Counted from the stretch's first letter, positions 51,423-60,224 are shown. The stretch: DNA of 64,000 nt from Microbacterium sp. zg-Y1090 (GCF_030246945.1 NZ_CP126742.1:62001-126000), one strand, 5' to 3'. The notes: generated by a model from the letters alone, not told the origin. A program made the numbers and translations.

Positions 51423-53600
51423 ATGCCCAAGAGCAAGAAGCCCGCAGGCGGCCGACCGGCCAAGAACTTCGAGCCCCGCTACGGCGCGAAGACCAGCTTC
51501 CAGGACCGCAAGCGTCGTCCCGGCGAGGCATCGACCGGTACCACCGGCTCGAAGAGCCCCAGCCACCGCGGCTACCGCGCCCCCGAGCAGACCACGGATG
51601 CCGCGCCCAAGCGCCGCTGGACCGCGCAGGAGAAGGTGGGTCGCGACGCGTCCCGCAGCATCCGCAGCCACTCCGAGGATCGCCCCCGTCGTTCGTTCGA
51701 CGACCGTCCCGCCCGTTCGTTCGACGACCGTCCGGCCCGCTCGGCCGGCGACCGTCCCCAGCGCGACGGCTACCGCGGTGCCCAGGGCGACCGCCCGGCT
51801 CGTTCCTACGGCGACCGCCCGCAGCGTGATGACCGTCCCGCGCGTTCCTACGACGACCGCCCGAAGCGTTCGTACGGTGACCGCCCGCAGCGTGATGACC
51901 GTCCGGCCCGCTCCTACGATGAGCGTCCGGCCCGTTCGTACGGCGACCGCCCGCAGCGCGATGACCGTCCCGCCCGCTCCTACGACGAGCGCCCGGCTCG
52001 CTCGTACGGTGACCGCCCGCAGCGCGATGACCGTCCGGCCCGCTCCTACGGCGACCGCCCGGCGCGTTCGTTCGACGACCGCCCCCGTCGCGATTCCGCT
52101 GACCGTCCGGCCCGTTCGTATGGCGACCGCCCCGCGCGTTCGTTCGACCGTCCGCAGCGCGACGACCGTCCCGCCCGTTCGTATGGCGACCGCCCCGCGC
52201 GTTCGTTCGACCGTCCCCAGCGCGACGACCGTCCCGCCCGCTCGTTCAACGACCGCCCCGCGCGTTCGTTCGACGACCGCCCGCGTCGCGATTCCGGTGA
52301 CCGTCCGGCTCGCTCGGACTGGAACGCCGAGTCCAAGACGAAGGCCCAGGAGGCCCACGTCGACGTCGTGCACGAGCGCCTGCAGGCCGAGGCCGTGCAG
52401 GCCGGCGAGGTCGCCGATGTGACCTTCTCGAGCCTCGGACTGGGCGACAACATCGTCCGCGTCCTGCAGGACCTCGGCGCACCGACCCCGTTCCCGATCC
52501 AGGCGGCGACCATCGCCCCGATCCTCGAGGGCAAGGACGTTCTCGCCCGCGGCCGCACCGGCTCCGGCAAGACCATCGCCTTCGGCGCTCCGCTCGTGGA
52601 GTCGCTGCTGCGCTCGCAGGCCGGCAAGCGTCGCGAGTTCGGTCGCCTGCCCAAGGCGCTCGTGCTCGCCCCGACCCGTGAGCTCGCGCTGCAGATCGAC
52701 CGCACCATCCAGCCGATCGCGCGCAGCGTCGGCATCTTCACCACGCAGATCTACGGCGGTGTGCCCCAGGCGCGCCAGGTCGGCGCGCTGAAGAAGGGCG
52801 TCGACATCATCATCGGCACGCCCGGTCGCATCGAGGACCTCGTCGCACAGGGCAAGCTCGACCTCTCCGAGGTGCAGATCGTCGTGCTCGACGAGGCCGA
52901 CCACATGTCGGAGCTCGGATTCCTCGAGCCGATGCAGCGCATCCTGCGCCTCGTCGCCGACGGTGCGCAGAAGCTGCTGTTCTCCGCGACACTCGACCGC
53001 GAGGTCGCCGCGCTGGTCGACGAGTTCCTCGTCGAGCCGGCCGTCTACGAGGTCGCCGGTGAAGACCAGGACTCCAGCACGATCGACCACCGCATCCTGG
53101 TGATCGACCACCGCGACAAGGCCGAGATCCTCACCTCGCTCGTGGACCGCGAGGGCAAGACCCTCGTGTTCGCCCGCACCCGCGCCTACGCGGAGATGCT
53201 CGCCGAGCAGTTCGACGACGCCGGCATCCCGGCCGTCGCGCTGCACGGTGACCTCAACCAGGCCAAGCGCACCCGCAACCTGCAGCGCCTCACCGAGGGA
53301 CGCGTCAGCGTGCTCGTCGCCACCGACGTCGCCGCCCGCGGCATCCACGTCGATGACATCGACCTGGTCATCCAGGCCGACGCGCCCGACGAGTACAAGA
53401 CGTACCTGCACCGCTCGGGCCGCACCGGCCGCGCGGGTCGTGCGGGCCGCGTCGTCACCCTCATCCCGCGTCAGCGCCGCCGGCGCATGACCGAGATGCT
53501 CGACCGCGCCGAGATCGAGGCTCCCTTCGACGAGGTGCGCCTTGGCGACGACCTCCTCGAGGAGATCGCCGGCCGTCAGCTGGCCGACGTCGACGCGTAA
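51423..53600 (+). CDS. deaD: DEAD-box RNA helicase with a repetitive Arg-rich N-terminal tail
   Basis: A 725-residue ATP-dependent RNA helicase. The core starts near residue 332 with the Q motif (FSSLGL, then PTPFPIQAATI), motif I GRTGSGKT, Ia PTRELALQ, DEAD box VLDEADHM, motif III SATL, then ATDVAARGIHVDD and HRSGRTGRAGR (VI). Before it lies a tail of about 330 residues whose positions 85-300 are near-repeats of D-R-P-A-R-S-Y/F-G/D-D-R-P-Q-R-D, rich in Arg, Asp, Pro and aromatic residues. Such tails promote RNA binding and phase separation in other helicases. ATG 51423 follows AGAAGGAC. It is monocistronic, ended by a strong hairpin. Confidence 0.95.
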   Translation: MPKSKKPAGGRPAKNFEPRYGAKTSFQDRKRRPGEASTGTTGSKSPSHRGYRAPEQTTDAAPKRRWTAQEKVGRDASRSIRSHSEDRPRRSFDDRPARSFDDRPARSAGDRPQRDGYRGAQGDRPARSYGDRPQRDDRPARSYDDRPKRSYGDRPQRDDRPARSYDERPARSYGDRPQRDDRPARSYDERPARSYGDRPQRDDRPARSYGDRPARSFDDRPRRDSADRPARSYGDRPARSFDRPQRDDRPARSYGDRPARSFDRPQRDDRPARSFNDRPARSFDDRPRRDSGDRPARSDWNAESKTKAQEAHVDVVHERLQAEAVQAGEVADVTFSSLGLGDNIVRVLQDLGAPTPFPIQAATIAPILEGKDVLARGRTGSGKTIAFGAPLVESLLRSQAGKRREFGRLPKALVLAPTRELALQIDRTIQPIARSVGIFTTQIYGGVPQARQVGALKKGVDIIIGTPGRIEDLVAQGKLDLSEVQIVVLDEADHMSELGFLEPMQRILRLVADGAQKLLFSATLDREVAALVDEFLVEPAVYEVAGEDQDSSTIDHRILVIDHRDKAEILTSLVDREGKTLVFARTRAYAEMLAEQFDDAGIPAVALHGDLNQAKRTRNLQRLTEGRVSVLVATDVAARGIHVDDIDLVIQADAPDEYKTYLHRSGRTGRAGRAGRVVTLIPRQRRRRMTEMLDRAEIEAPFDEVRLGDDLLEEIAGRQLADVDA
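51690..52320. repeat. degenerate tandem repeats in the helicase tail
   Basis: Blocks of 42-45 bp built from GACCGTCC, GCCCGTTCG and GACCGCCCGCAGCG units repeat about fifteen times with small variations. They encode D-R-P-A-R-S-Y-G-D-R-P-Q-R-D blocks. All length changes seen are multiples of three. Confidence 0.85.
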
Positions 53601-53610
53601 GCACGCTCCC

Positions 53611-53648
53611 GAAGCGCCGGTCGCCCCCACCCGGGCGGTCGGCGCTTC
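53611..53648 (+). terminator. hairpin after the helicase gene
   Basis: GAAGCGCCGGTCGCCC (53611-53626) pairs with GGGCGGTCGGCGCTTC (53633-53648) over 16 bp, with two G-U pairs and a 6-nt loop, 10 nt after the stop. The right arm is duplicated downstream (see the 53633-53684 repeat). Confidence 0.8.
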
Positions 53649-53684
53649 GTCGTTCCCGGGGCGGTCGGCGCTTCGTCGTTCCCG
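53633..53684. repeat. 26-bp perfect tandem duplication of a terminator arm
   Basis: The 26 bp at 53633-53658 are repeated exactly at 53659-53684. The unit contains the whole right arm of the helicase terminator, so either copy can pair with the single left arm. Confidence 0.9.
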
Positions 53685-53685
53685 G

Positions 53686-53753
53686 CGTAGGAGATGTCGC
53701 GGGCGTAGGCGGTTCCGGCGCGGATTCGTCCTGCGCTGGTCGCATCTCCTGCG
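53686..53753. repeat. imperfect inverted repeat in the helicase/radical-SAM intergenic region
   Basis: CGTAGGAGATG (53686-53696) and CATCTCCTGCG (53743-53753) form the outer arms, and weaker similarity continues inward (about two thirds of 31 positions). The rest of 53601-53885 is GC-rich low-complexity sequence with GGTGCCGCTC occurring twice; no gene is seen. Confidence 0.55.
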
Positions 53754-53885
53754 CTCGTGACGGGGCGCCGAGGGTGCCGCTCCGTGGGTGGGGTGCCGGG
53801 GTGCTCCCGCGCTGACGGGGTGCGGGGGTGCCGCTCGTGACGGGATGCCGCGGGCGCGCGTCGCCGCAGGGCGGGCCTGCCGCCG

Positions 53886-54944
53886 TCAGAACAGCGCCGG
53901 TGCCGCCGTCGCGGCCGCGGCCGCCCGCCCGCGAGCGGTCGTGACCACGGGGCCGGGGCGTGCGGGACGGCGGGGCTCGTCGTCCTCTTCGCCACCGGTG
54001 AGCCGGTGAAGGCGCAGCAGCGGCCGCACCCGTCGTGCGAGCCAGGTGCGGTACGCCTTCGGCGCCATCACGGATGCCCCGGGGTAGAGCCCGTGGTACG
54101 ACGACACCAGCTCCGGATGCTCCCGCGCGAGCCACTGCAGGAACCAGGGCTTCACGCCGGGGCGGAGGTGCATCGCGCCCCACACCACGCGCCCGGCACC
54201 CGCGGCGGAGATGCGGCGCAGCGCATCGTCGAGCACCGCGACCGAGTCCGTGAGGTGCGGCACGATCGGCATGAGGAAGACCGTCACGCGGAACCCCGCC
54301 TCGCGGGCCGCGCGCACGGTGTCGAGCCGCGCCTGGAACGACGGCGCCCCCGGCTCGATCGCGGCACGCAGTGACTCATCGGCCACGGCGATCGACATCG
54401 CCAGCGAGACCCGCACCTGCTGGGCGGCGTCGCGCAGCAAGGGCAGGTCGCGACGGATGAGCGTGCCCTTGGTGAGCACCGAGAACGGCGTGCCCGATTC
54501 GGTGAGCGCGCCGATGATCCCCGGCATGAGCCCGTAGCGGCCTTCGGCGCGCTGATACGGGTCGGTGTTGGTGCCGAGCGCGACCGTCTCGCGCGCCCAC
54601 GACCCGCGCCGCACTTCGCGCGCGAGCACATCGGCGACGTTGATCTTCACGACGATCTGCGAGTCGAAGTCGCGCCCGGCATCCATGTCGAGGTACTCGT
54701 GGGTGCCGCGCGCGAAACAGTAGACGCACGCGTGGCTGCAGCCCCGGTAGGGGTTGACCGTCCAGTCGAAGGGCATCGCCGACACCGCCGGCACGCGGTT
54801 CAGCGCGGACTTGCACTGCACCTCATGGAAGGTCATCCCCGCGAACTCGGGCGTCGTGACCGAGCGCACCAGGCCGTCGATGCGCTCCATTCCCGGAAGC
54901 GCATCGGCGTCCACCACCCCGAGCTCCTGACCCTGCCACCGCAT
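53886..54944 (-). CDS. radical SAM protein, Rv2578c/spore-photolyase-like group
   Basis: A 352-residue radical SAM enzyme. The [4Fe-4S] cysteines are in CSHACVYC (Cx3Cx2C), preceded by FDWTVNPYRGCSHAC, the signature of the Rv2578c family. FHEVQCKSALNRVP is the conserved N-terminal motif and GTNTDPYQRAEGRYGL follows the cluster. The reaction is not known. ATG 54944 is chosen from the homology start (RWQGQELGVVDADALPGMER). The C-terminal 40 residues are acidic then Arg/Ala-rich. It is divergent from the vanY-type gene. Confidence 0.9.
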   Translation of the reverse strand: MRWQGQELGVVDADALPGMERIDGLVRSVTTPEFAGMTFHEVQCKSALNRVPAVSAMPFDWTVNPYRGCSHACVYCFARGTHEYLDMDAGRDFDSQIVVKINVADVLAREVRRGSWARETVALGTNTDPYQRAEGRYGLMPGIIGALTESGTPFSVLTKGTLIRRDLPLLRDAAQQVRVSLAMSIAVADESLRAAIEPGAPSFQARLDTVRAAREAGFRVTVFLMPIVPHLTDSVAVLDDALRRISAAGAGRVVWGAMHLRPGVKPWFLQWLAREHPELVSSYHGLYPGASVMAPKAYRTWLARRVRPLLRLHRLTGGEEDDEPRRPARPGPVVTTARGRAAAAATAAPALF

Positions 54945-54945
54945 C

Positions 54946-54958
54946 GTTCCACGGGAAC
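54946..54958. promoter_or_regulatory. short palindrome before the radical SAM gene
   Basis: GTTCCACGGGAAC is a 13-bp palindrome (5-bp arms, 3-nt centre) directly upstream of the ATG. It could be an operator or chance; it does not match the actinobacterial LexA consensus spacing. Confidence 0.3.
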
Positions 54959-55057
54959 AGATCTTCGACACTCTGTCAATGCGGCGGCGCGGCGCACCTC
55001 GAACACTCCCGCGCGGCCGATGCTGTCGGGAGCGCCGCGACGGGGGACAATGAAAGG

Positions 55058-56140
55058 GTGACGGACCCCCGACCGCCCGAATCGCGACGCGCGCTGCGCA
55101 CGGCGCGAGGTTCGGCGCGCGGTGGAACGGCGACCGCGACGGCGACGGCCCCCGTGGCCCCGGGCCCACGGCGCCGGCGCCGAGCGGCGCGGCGACGCGG
55201 CGCCGTCGTGCTCACGCTGCTGACCGTGCTGATCGTGTGGGGAGGCGTCTCGCTCGTGACGCTGCTGTCGGGCTCCGGCGACGGCAGCGGCGACGCGCTC
55301 TCACCGACGCCCGCCGCGGCTCCCGCGCCGCGGGTGACGGCTCTTCCCGTGCCCGCGCTGACCCCGCCGCCCGTCGCGGATGCGGTCGCGGACACGCCGC
55401 CGGCGCCGGCGGCCGTCGAGGGCATCTGCGCCGAGCCGGCCGTCTCGGCGGCGCTCGAAGCCGGCGACGATGCCGCCGCGATCGCCGCCGCGGGCGGTGC
55501 CGCCGTCTTCCGCGAGGCCGTCGCCCGCGGGGCGGCGCTGTGCATCGACCTGTCCGATCCGGCGCGGCTGTGGGCCGTCGTGAACAAGCAGCGACCCTAT
55601 TCCGTCCCCGATCACGTTCCGGCGTCGCTCGTGTCCGCCGGCTCCATGCAGGGCGGCAACCAGGTGATCCTCCGTGAGGACGCGGCCGCGGCGCTGCAGG
55701 CGATGGCCGATGCTGCGCGCGCGGCGGGGGCGGAGTTCGGGGTGCAGAGCGGGTACCGCTCCTTCGGCATGCAGCAGTCGATCCATGACGCGCAGGTCGC
55801 CCGGCTGGGCGCCGCCGAGGCCGAGCTGGTCAGCGCCCGGCCGGGATACAGCGAGCACCAGTCCGGCCTCGCGGCCGACGTCGTGTCGTGCGTGGACGGG
55901 TGCGGCACCCTCGACGGCCTTGCGGGCAGCGCCGCCGACCGCTGGATCCGCACGCACGCGTGGGAGTACGGCTGGATCGTGCGGTACGAGGACGGGTACG
56001 CGCCCGTCACCGGATACGCGTACGAGCCGTGGCACCTGCGCTACCTCGGCCACGACCTCGCCCGCGCCTACCATGACGGCGGATTCCACTCGCTCGAGGA
56101 GTTCTTCGAGCTCCCTCCGGCGCCGGCATACCCGGGCTAG
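55058..56140 (+). CDS. D,D-carboxypeptidase, M15B/VanY family, membrane-anchored
   Basis: A 360-residue enzyme that trims D-Ala from peptidoglycan peptides. After a basic cytoplasmic N-terminus (residues 1-48) there is one membrane helix (VVLTLLTVLIVWGGVSLVTL) and a Pro/Ala linker. The M15 domain starts near 200: QSGYRSFGMQQSIHD, then the zinc residues in SEHQSGLAADVV and EPWHLRYLGHDLA. GTG 55058 lies 6 nt after GACAAT (55046-55051), implying a leaderless mRNA. No vanRS-like regulator is adjacent, so housekeeping wall maturation is likelier than vancomycin resistance. Confidence 0.92.
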   Translation: MTDPRPPESRRALRTARGSARGGTATATATAPVAPGPRRRRRAARRRGAVVLTLLTVLIVWGGVSLVTLLSGSGDGSGDALSPTPAAAPAPRVTALPVPALTPPPVADAVADTPPAPAAVEGICAEPAVSAALEAGDDAAAIAAAGGAAVFREAVARGAALCIDLSDPARLWAVVNKQRPYSVPDHVPASLVSAGSMQGGNQVILREDAAAALQAMADAARAAGAEFGVQSGYRSFGMQQSIHDAQVARLGAAEAELVSARPGYSEHQSGLAADVVSCVDGCGTLDGLAGSAADRWIRTHAWEYGWIVRYEDGYAPVTGYAYEPWHLRYLGHDLARAYHDGGFHSLEEFFELPPAPAYPG

Positions 56141-56225
56141 CGTCACCCTCCAGAGTCCGGAACTCAGTTCCGCACTTCACGGCATCCGATCCCACAAACG
56201 CGCACCTCGAGACCGGCCCAGAGCC

Positions 56226-56238
56226 TAGACTCGGGTCA
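56226..56238 (+). promoter_or_regulatory. -10 element pointing at an ATG upstream of the acyl-CoA dehydrogenase gene
   Basis: TAGACT (56226-56231) lies exactly 6 nt before ATG 56238, the same spacing as at leaderless starts elsewhere in this window. The ATG opens a 160-codon frame that overlaps the dehydrogenase start out of frame. It is either just the transcript start, giving a 92-nt leader, or a translated upstream frame. Confidence 0.55.
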
Positions 56239-56329
56239 TGGCGGCGCCGCCCGAGCGGGCGCAGCGTCGCACCCGGATCCACAGAAGCACGGCGGCCGCG
56301 GCGCCGACCGACACCGAAGGAGGCGCGCC

Positions 56330-57493
56330 ATGGAGCGTGACATCTACGACGAGGACCACGAGGCATTCCGCGAGGTCGTCCGCGAGTTCATCAAGCGCTA
56401 CGCGACGAACGAGAAGCGCGAGAAGTGGGATGCCGACGGCGAGATCGACCGCGAGACCATGCTCGCCGCGGGCGAATCCGGCCTCATCGGGCTGTCCGTC
56501 CCCGAGGAGTTCGGCGGCGCCGGCATGCTGCAGGACTACCGCTTCCGCACGATCGTCAACGAAGAGGTCATCGGCGCCGGCGCCGGGTCGCTCGCGGGCG
56601 CGTTCGGCATCCAGGACGATCTCGCGGTGCCCTATATCGTGCACATGGGCACGCAGGCGCAGAAGGAGAAGTGGCTGCCCCGCATGGCCACCGGCGAGGT
56701 GCTCGGCGCCCTGGCGATGACCGAGCCCGGCGCCGGCAGCGACCTGCGCGGCATCAAGACCACCGCCAAGAAGGTCGACGGCGGCTACATCGTCAACGGC
56801 GCGAAGACGTTCATCTCCTCGGGCAAGACCGCCGACATCGTGGTGACGTTCGTGAAGACCGGCGAGGGCACCCGCCCCGACGCCTTCAGCCTGCTCATCC
56901 TCGAGAACGGGATGGAGGGCTTCGACCACGGCAAGAAGCTGCACAAGATGGGCTCCCACGGCCACGACACCGCGGAACTGTCGTTCACCGACGTCTTCGT
57001 GCCCGAGGAGAACCTCATCAGTGGCACCGAGGGCCAGGGCTTCGTCCAGCTGATGATGAACCTGCCGCTCGAGCGTCTGTCGATCGGCATCGCCGCGGCA
57101 TCCGCCTCGCAGGCCGCCCTGGCGTGGACGGTGGAGTACACCAAGAGCCGCGAGGCGTTCGGTGAGCGCATCATCGACTTCCAGAACACTCGCTTCAAGC
57201 TGGCGGACGTCGCCACGACCGTCGACGTCATGTGGGCGTACCTCGACAAGGCGCTCATGTCCTACAAGGAGGGCAAGCTCACCGGCGAAGAGGCCGCGAA
57301 GGTGAAGTTCTGGACCACCGACCGCGAGTGGGAGATCCTCGACACCTGCGTGCAGCTGCACGGCGGGTACGGCTACATCACCGAGTACCCCATCGCCCGG
57401 GCGTTCCTCGACGCGCGCGTGCACCGCATCTACGGCGGCACGAACGAGATCATGCGCGACATCGTCAGCCGCAAGATCGCCGGCAAGCGCTGA
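56330..57493 (+). CDS. acyl-CoA dehydrogenase, long-chain type
   Basis: A 387-residue FAD enzyme of beta-oxidation. Signatures are GLSVPEEFGGAGM, LGALAMTEPGAGSDLRGIKT (FAD/acyl site), FQNTRFKLADVATTV and the C-terminal ARVHRIYGGTNEIMRDIVSR. The Gly-Gly at the last motif replaces the catalytic Glu of medium-chain enzymes, as in the long-chain class, where the base sits elsewhere. ATG 56330 has an AAGGAGGCGCGCC site. It is a single gene ended by a hairpin. Chain length is not predictable. Confidence 0.94.
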   Translation: MERDIYDEDHEAFREVVREFIKRYATNEKREKWDADGEIDRETMLAAGESGLIGLSVPEEFGGAGMLQDYRFRTIVNEEVIGAGAGSLAGAFGIQDDLAVPYIVHMGTQAQKEKWLPRMATGEVLGALAMTEPGAGSDLRGIKTTAKKVDGGYIVNGAKTFISSGKTADIVVTFVKTGEGTRPDAFSLLILENGMEGFDHGKKLHKMGSHGHDTAELSFTDVFVPEENLISGTEGQGFVQLMMNLPLERLSIGIAAASASQAALAWTVEYTKSREAFGERIIDFQNTRFKLADVATTVDVMWAYLDKALMSYKEGKLTGEEAAKVKFWTTDREWEILDTCVQLHGGYGYITEYPIARAFLDARVHRIYGGTNEIMRDIVSRKIAGKR

Positions 57494-57510
57494 CCTGCAC
57501 CTGACGCACC

Positions 57511-57546
57511 CGGATGCCGCGGCCCCACCGGGGGTCGCGGCATCCG
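57511..57546. terminator. bidirectional hairpin between acyl-CoA dehydrogenase and ecfT
   Basis: CGGATGCCGCGGCCCC (57511-57526) pairs with GGGGTCGCGGCATCCG (57531-57546): a 16-bp stem with one G-U pair and a 4-nt loop. It serves both convergent genes. Confidence 0.85.
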
Positions 57547-57561
57547 TCGTTCGCGGGGAGG

Positions 57562-58371
57562 TCAGCCCCGTGGCCAGAAGACGACCAGCAGCGCCCCGGT
57601 CACGATCCAGAAGGCGACGACGAAGACGGTGTCGCGGGTGCGCCAGGGCACGAGATGCCGCTCGGTGCGGTCGGGGTAGGCCCCGAAGGCGCGGGAATCC
57701 ATCGCCAGCGCCACCCGCTCGGCGTGACGGATGGCCCCCGCCAGCAGCGGCACGAGGTATCCGGCACCGCGGGCGATCGCGGCGAACGGCCCGCGGCCGC
57801 CGTGCGAGCCGCGCACCCGGTGTGCCTGGCGGATCACGTCGAGCTCGTAGCGGAACCGCGGCACGAACCGGAAGGCCGCCAGCGCCGTGTAGCCCACCCG
57901 GTACGGCACGCGCAGCTGCTGAACGAGCGCGCGCACCAGGTCGGGGCCGGTGGTGGTCAAGCCGGCCATCAGTGCCAGCGCGACGATCGCGCCGAGCCGC
58001 AGCGCCGTGGCCATGCCGATCTGCAGCGCGCCGGCATAGAGCGTCCAGCTGCCCGCCTGCAGCACCGGGGCGGTGGCGGCGACCCGGTCGGCATCCACCC
58101 AGACGCTCATCCCGAAGCCGATGAGCAGGATGCCGAGGGGCACGGCGGCCAGCAGCGTCGCCGCCAGCCGCGGCGTCCAGCGGGCGCCCACGATGACGAC
58201 CAGATATGACAGCAGGAGGAAGGCCAGCGGTGTGGTGAGGTCACGGGCGAAGACGAGGATGGTCATCGCCGGGAGCGGGGCGAGGAACTTCGCCAGCGGG
58301 TTCAGTCCGTAGAGGAACCGTGCCGCGGGCGCGGGTGCCGCCTCGGCGTAGGGATCGGCCACCACCGTCAT
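57562..58371 (-). CDS. ecfT: ECF transporter transmembrane subunit EcfT
   Basis: A 269-residue T component with five to six hydrophobic helices. The two coupling motifs that grip the ATPases are seen in VIRQAHRVRGSHG (about 188) and ALAMDSRAFGAYP (about 229). The start overlaps the ATPase gene (ATGA at 58368-58371). It is the last gene of an S-A-T operon resembling YkoEDC. Confidence 0.93.
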   Translation of the reverse strand: MTVVADPYAEAAPAPAARFLYGLNPLAKFLAPLPAMTILVFARDLTTPLAFLLLSYLVVIVGARWTPRLAATLLAAVPLGILLIGFGMSVWVDADRVAATAPVLQAGSWTLYAGALQIGMATALRLGAIVALALMAGLTTTGPDLVRALVQQLRVPYRVGYTALAAFRFVPRFRYELDVIRQAHRVRGSHGGRGPFAAIARGAGYLVPLLAGAIRHAERVALAMDSRAFGAYPDRTERHLVPWRTRDTVFVVAFWIVTGALLVVFWPRG

Positions 58372-60155
58372 CGTCCGCCTCCCGGGAGGTCGGCCAGGCG
58401 CACCACGGACTGCAGGCGGGGATGCCGCGTCACCCCGCGCAGCGCCTCCCGCAGGGGCGGCGGACGCAGTCCCGCCCGCGCGAGCAGGGCCTCATCGGCG
58501 AACACCTCGGCCGTCGCTCCGGCGGCGAGCAGACGGCCGTCGCCGAGCACGACGGTGCGGTCGGCGTACTCGGTGACCAGCTGCATGTCGTGGGTGACGA
58601 CGATGATCGTCGTGCCCTGGCGGTTGAGGTCGCGCAGCAGTGTCAGCAGCTCGTCGGCGCGGGCACGGTCCTGGCCGAAGGTGGGCTCGTCCAGCACCAG
58701 CACCGGCGCCCCCGCCACGAGCGCCGTGCCCACCGACAGGCGTCGCTTCTGGCCGCCGGACAGCAGGAACGGGTGCACGTCGGCCTTGTCCGCGAGGCCG
58801 AACCGCTCGAGCAGCTCGTCGGTGCGCTCCCGCACCTGGGGCTCGGGCACCCGCTGCAGCCGCAGGCCGTGGGCGAGCTCGTCGAACACGGTGCCGGCGA
58901 TGAACTGGTGCTCGGGATTCTGGAACACGAAGCCGATGCGACGGTGCAGCGTGCGGGCGTCCGCACGGCCCGGATCGATGCCCCCGACCTCCACACGCCC
59001 CCGCGGCGGGCGCACGACCCCGGCGATCGCCTGCACGAGCGTCGTCTTGCCCGCCCCGTTGGCGCCGACGACGGCGACGAACTCGCCCGCGCGCACATCG
59101 AGGTCGACGTCGTGCAGCACCTCGCGGCGCCCGCGGGCCACGGTGAGTCCGCGCACCTGCACGACGGGGGCGTTGCGGCGGCGGGCGGGGGCGGATGCCG
59201 GCGCCGCGTCATCCGCGGTCCCGGTCGGCGTGACCGGGGCGGGCTCGGCCTGCAGGGCGTCGCGCAGCTCTCCCGGGGTCAGCGGCAGGGGGTCGAGACG
59301 GTATCCCGCACGGCGCAGGCGCAGCGCCGCCAGCGTCGCGGTCGGCAGCCACACCCCCATGTCGTGGAGTTCCGCGGCGCGGGTGCGCAGCACGTCGCCG
59401 ACGGGGCCGTCCACGACCGTGCCTCCCGCGGCGTCGAGCGCGACCACCCGGTCGACGAGGCCGATCGCGGCATCCAGGTTGTGCTCGATGAGCAGGATCG
59501 CCCGGTCGCCGGTCGTGGCGATATCGCCCAACGCCCGGTAGAACTCCTCGATGCCCCGCGGGTCCAGGTTGGCGGTCGGCTCGTCGAGCACCAGCAGGGG
59601 CGAGTGCAGCGCCAGCGCGCACGCGATGGCCAGGCGCTGCCGGCCGCCGCCGGAGAGGTGGTCGGGGTTCTCGCCGCGACGCTCCCACAGTCCCACCCGG
59701 TGCAGCGCCTCCTCGGCGCGGGCCAGCACCTCGGGTGCCGGAAGCCGCAGGTTCTCCGGTCCGAAGGCCACCTCGTCCAGCACCGTCCCCGTCACCAGCT
59801 GGGCGTCGGGGTCCTGGAACACCATGCCCACGCGGGTCGCCAGTCGCGCGACGGGGGTGGTGCCGGCATCCTCTCCTGCCACGCGCACGCTCCCCGTCAC
59901 CGCGGCGGGCACCGCCTGCGGGATCAGCCCGTTCAGCGACAGCGCGAGCGTCGACTTTCCGGAGCCGCTCGGTCCGAGCAGCAGCACCACCTCGCCGGGA
60001 TCGATCGAGAGGGTCGCCGATGTCGGCGCCGACGACGCTGCGCCCGGGTAGCGCACGGCCAGGTCGCGCACCCGCAGCAGCGGCGGCGTGGGGTCGGCGC
60101 TGTCCGCCGGGACGGACGCGGCGGACTCGTCGCGGGGAGCGGAGGTCACAGGCAT
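58368..60155 (-). CDS. ecfA: ECF transporter double ATPase (fused EcfA1-EcfA2, YkoD-like)
   Basis: A 595-residue protein with two complete ABC ATPase halves. First half: Walker A GPSGSGKS (61-68), signature LSGGG (168-172), Walker B LLVLDEPT. Second half: Walker A GANGAGKT (364-371), signature LSGGQ (465-469), Walker B VLVLDEPT. A linker of about 60 residues rich in Ala/Pro joins them. Fusion of both ATPases is typical of YkoD-like, group I ECF systems. ATG 60155. It lies between the S and T genes. Confidence 0.94.
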   Translation of the reverse strand: MPVTSAPRDESAASVPADSADPTPPLLRVRDLAVRYPGAASSAPTSATLSIDPGEVVLLLGPSGSGKSTLALSLNGLIPQAVPAAVTGSVRVAGEDAGTTPVARLATRVGMVFQDPDAQLVTGTVLDEVAFGPENLRLPAPEVLARAEEALHRVGLWERRGENPDHLSGGGRQRLAIACALALHSPLLVLDEPTANLDPRGIEEFYRALGDIATTGDRAILLIEHNLDAAIGLVDRVVALDAAGGTVVDGPVGDVLRTRAAELHDMGVWLPTATLAALRLRRAGYRLDPLPLTPGELRDALQAEPAPVTPTGTADDAAPASAPARRRNAPVVQVRGLTVARGRREVLHDVDLDVRAGEFVAVVGANGAGKTTLVQAIAGVVRPPRGRVEVGGIDPGRADARTLHRRIGFVFQNPEHQFIAGTVFDELAHGLRLQRVPEPQVRERTDELLERFGLADKADVHPFLLSGGQKRRLSVGTALVAGAPVLVLDEPTFGQDRARADELLTLLRDLNRQGTTIIVVTHDMQLVTEYADRTVVLGDGRLLAAGATAEVFADEALLARAGLRPPPLREALRGVTRHPRLQSVVRLADLPGGGR

Positions 60156-60224
60156 CCAGAGCGCAGGGGGACGGGGTCTCCCCCCACGGTAGCCCGCCCT
60201 ATCTTCGCTGCCAATCGCGCACGC

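Noticed and set aside
51690..52320. CRISPR-like array
   Set aside because: The repeats are degenerate, have no unique spacers, and keep a protein reading frame in the helicase tail.
55058..56140. Vancomycin-resistance cluster
   Set aside because: Only a VanY-type carboxypeptidase is present; vanHAX and a VanRS two-component system are absent.
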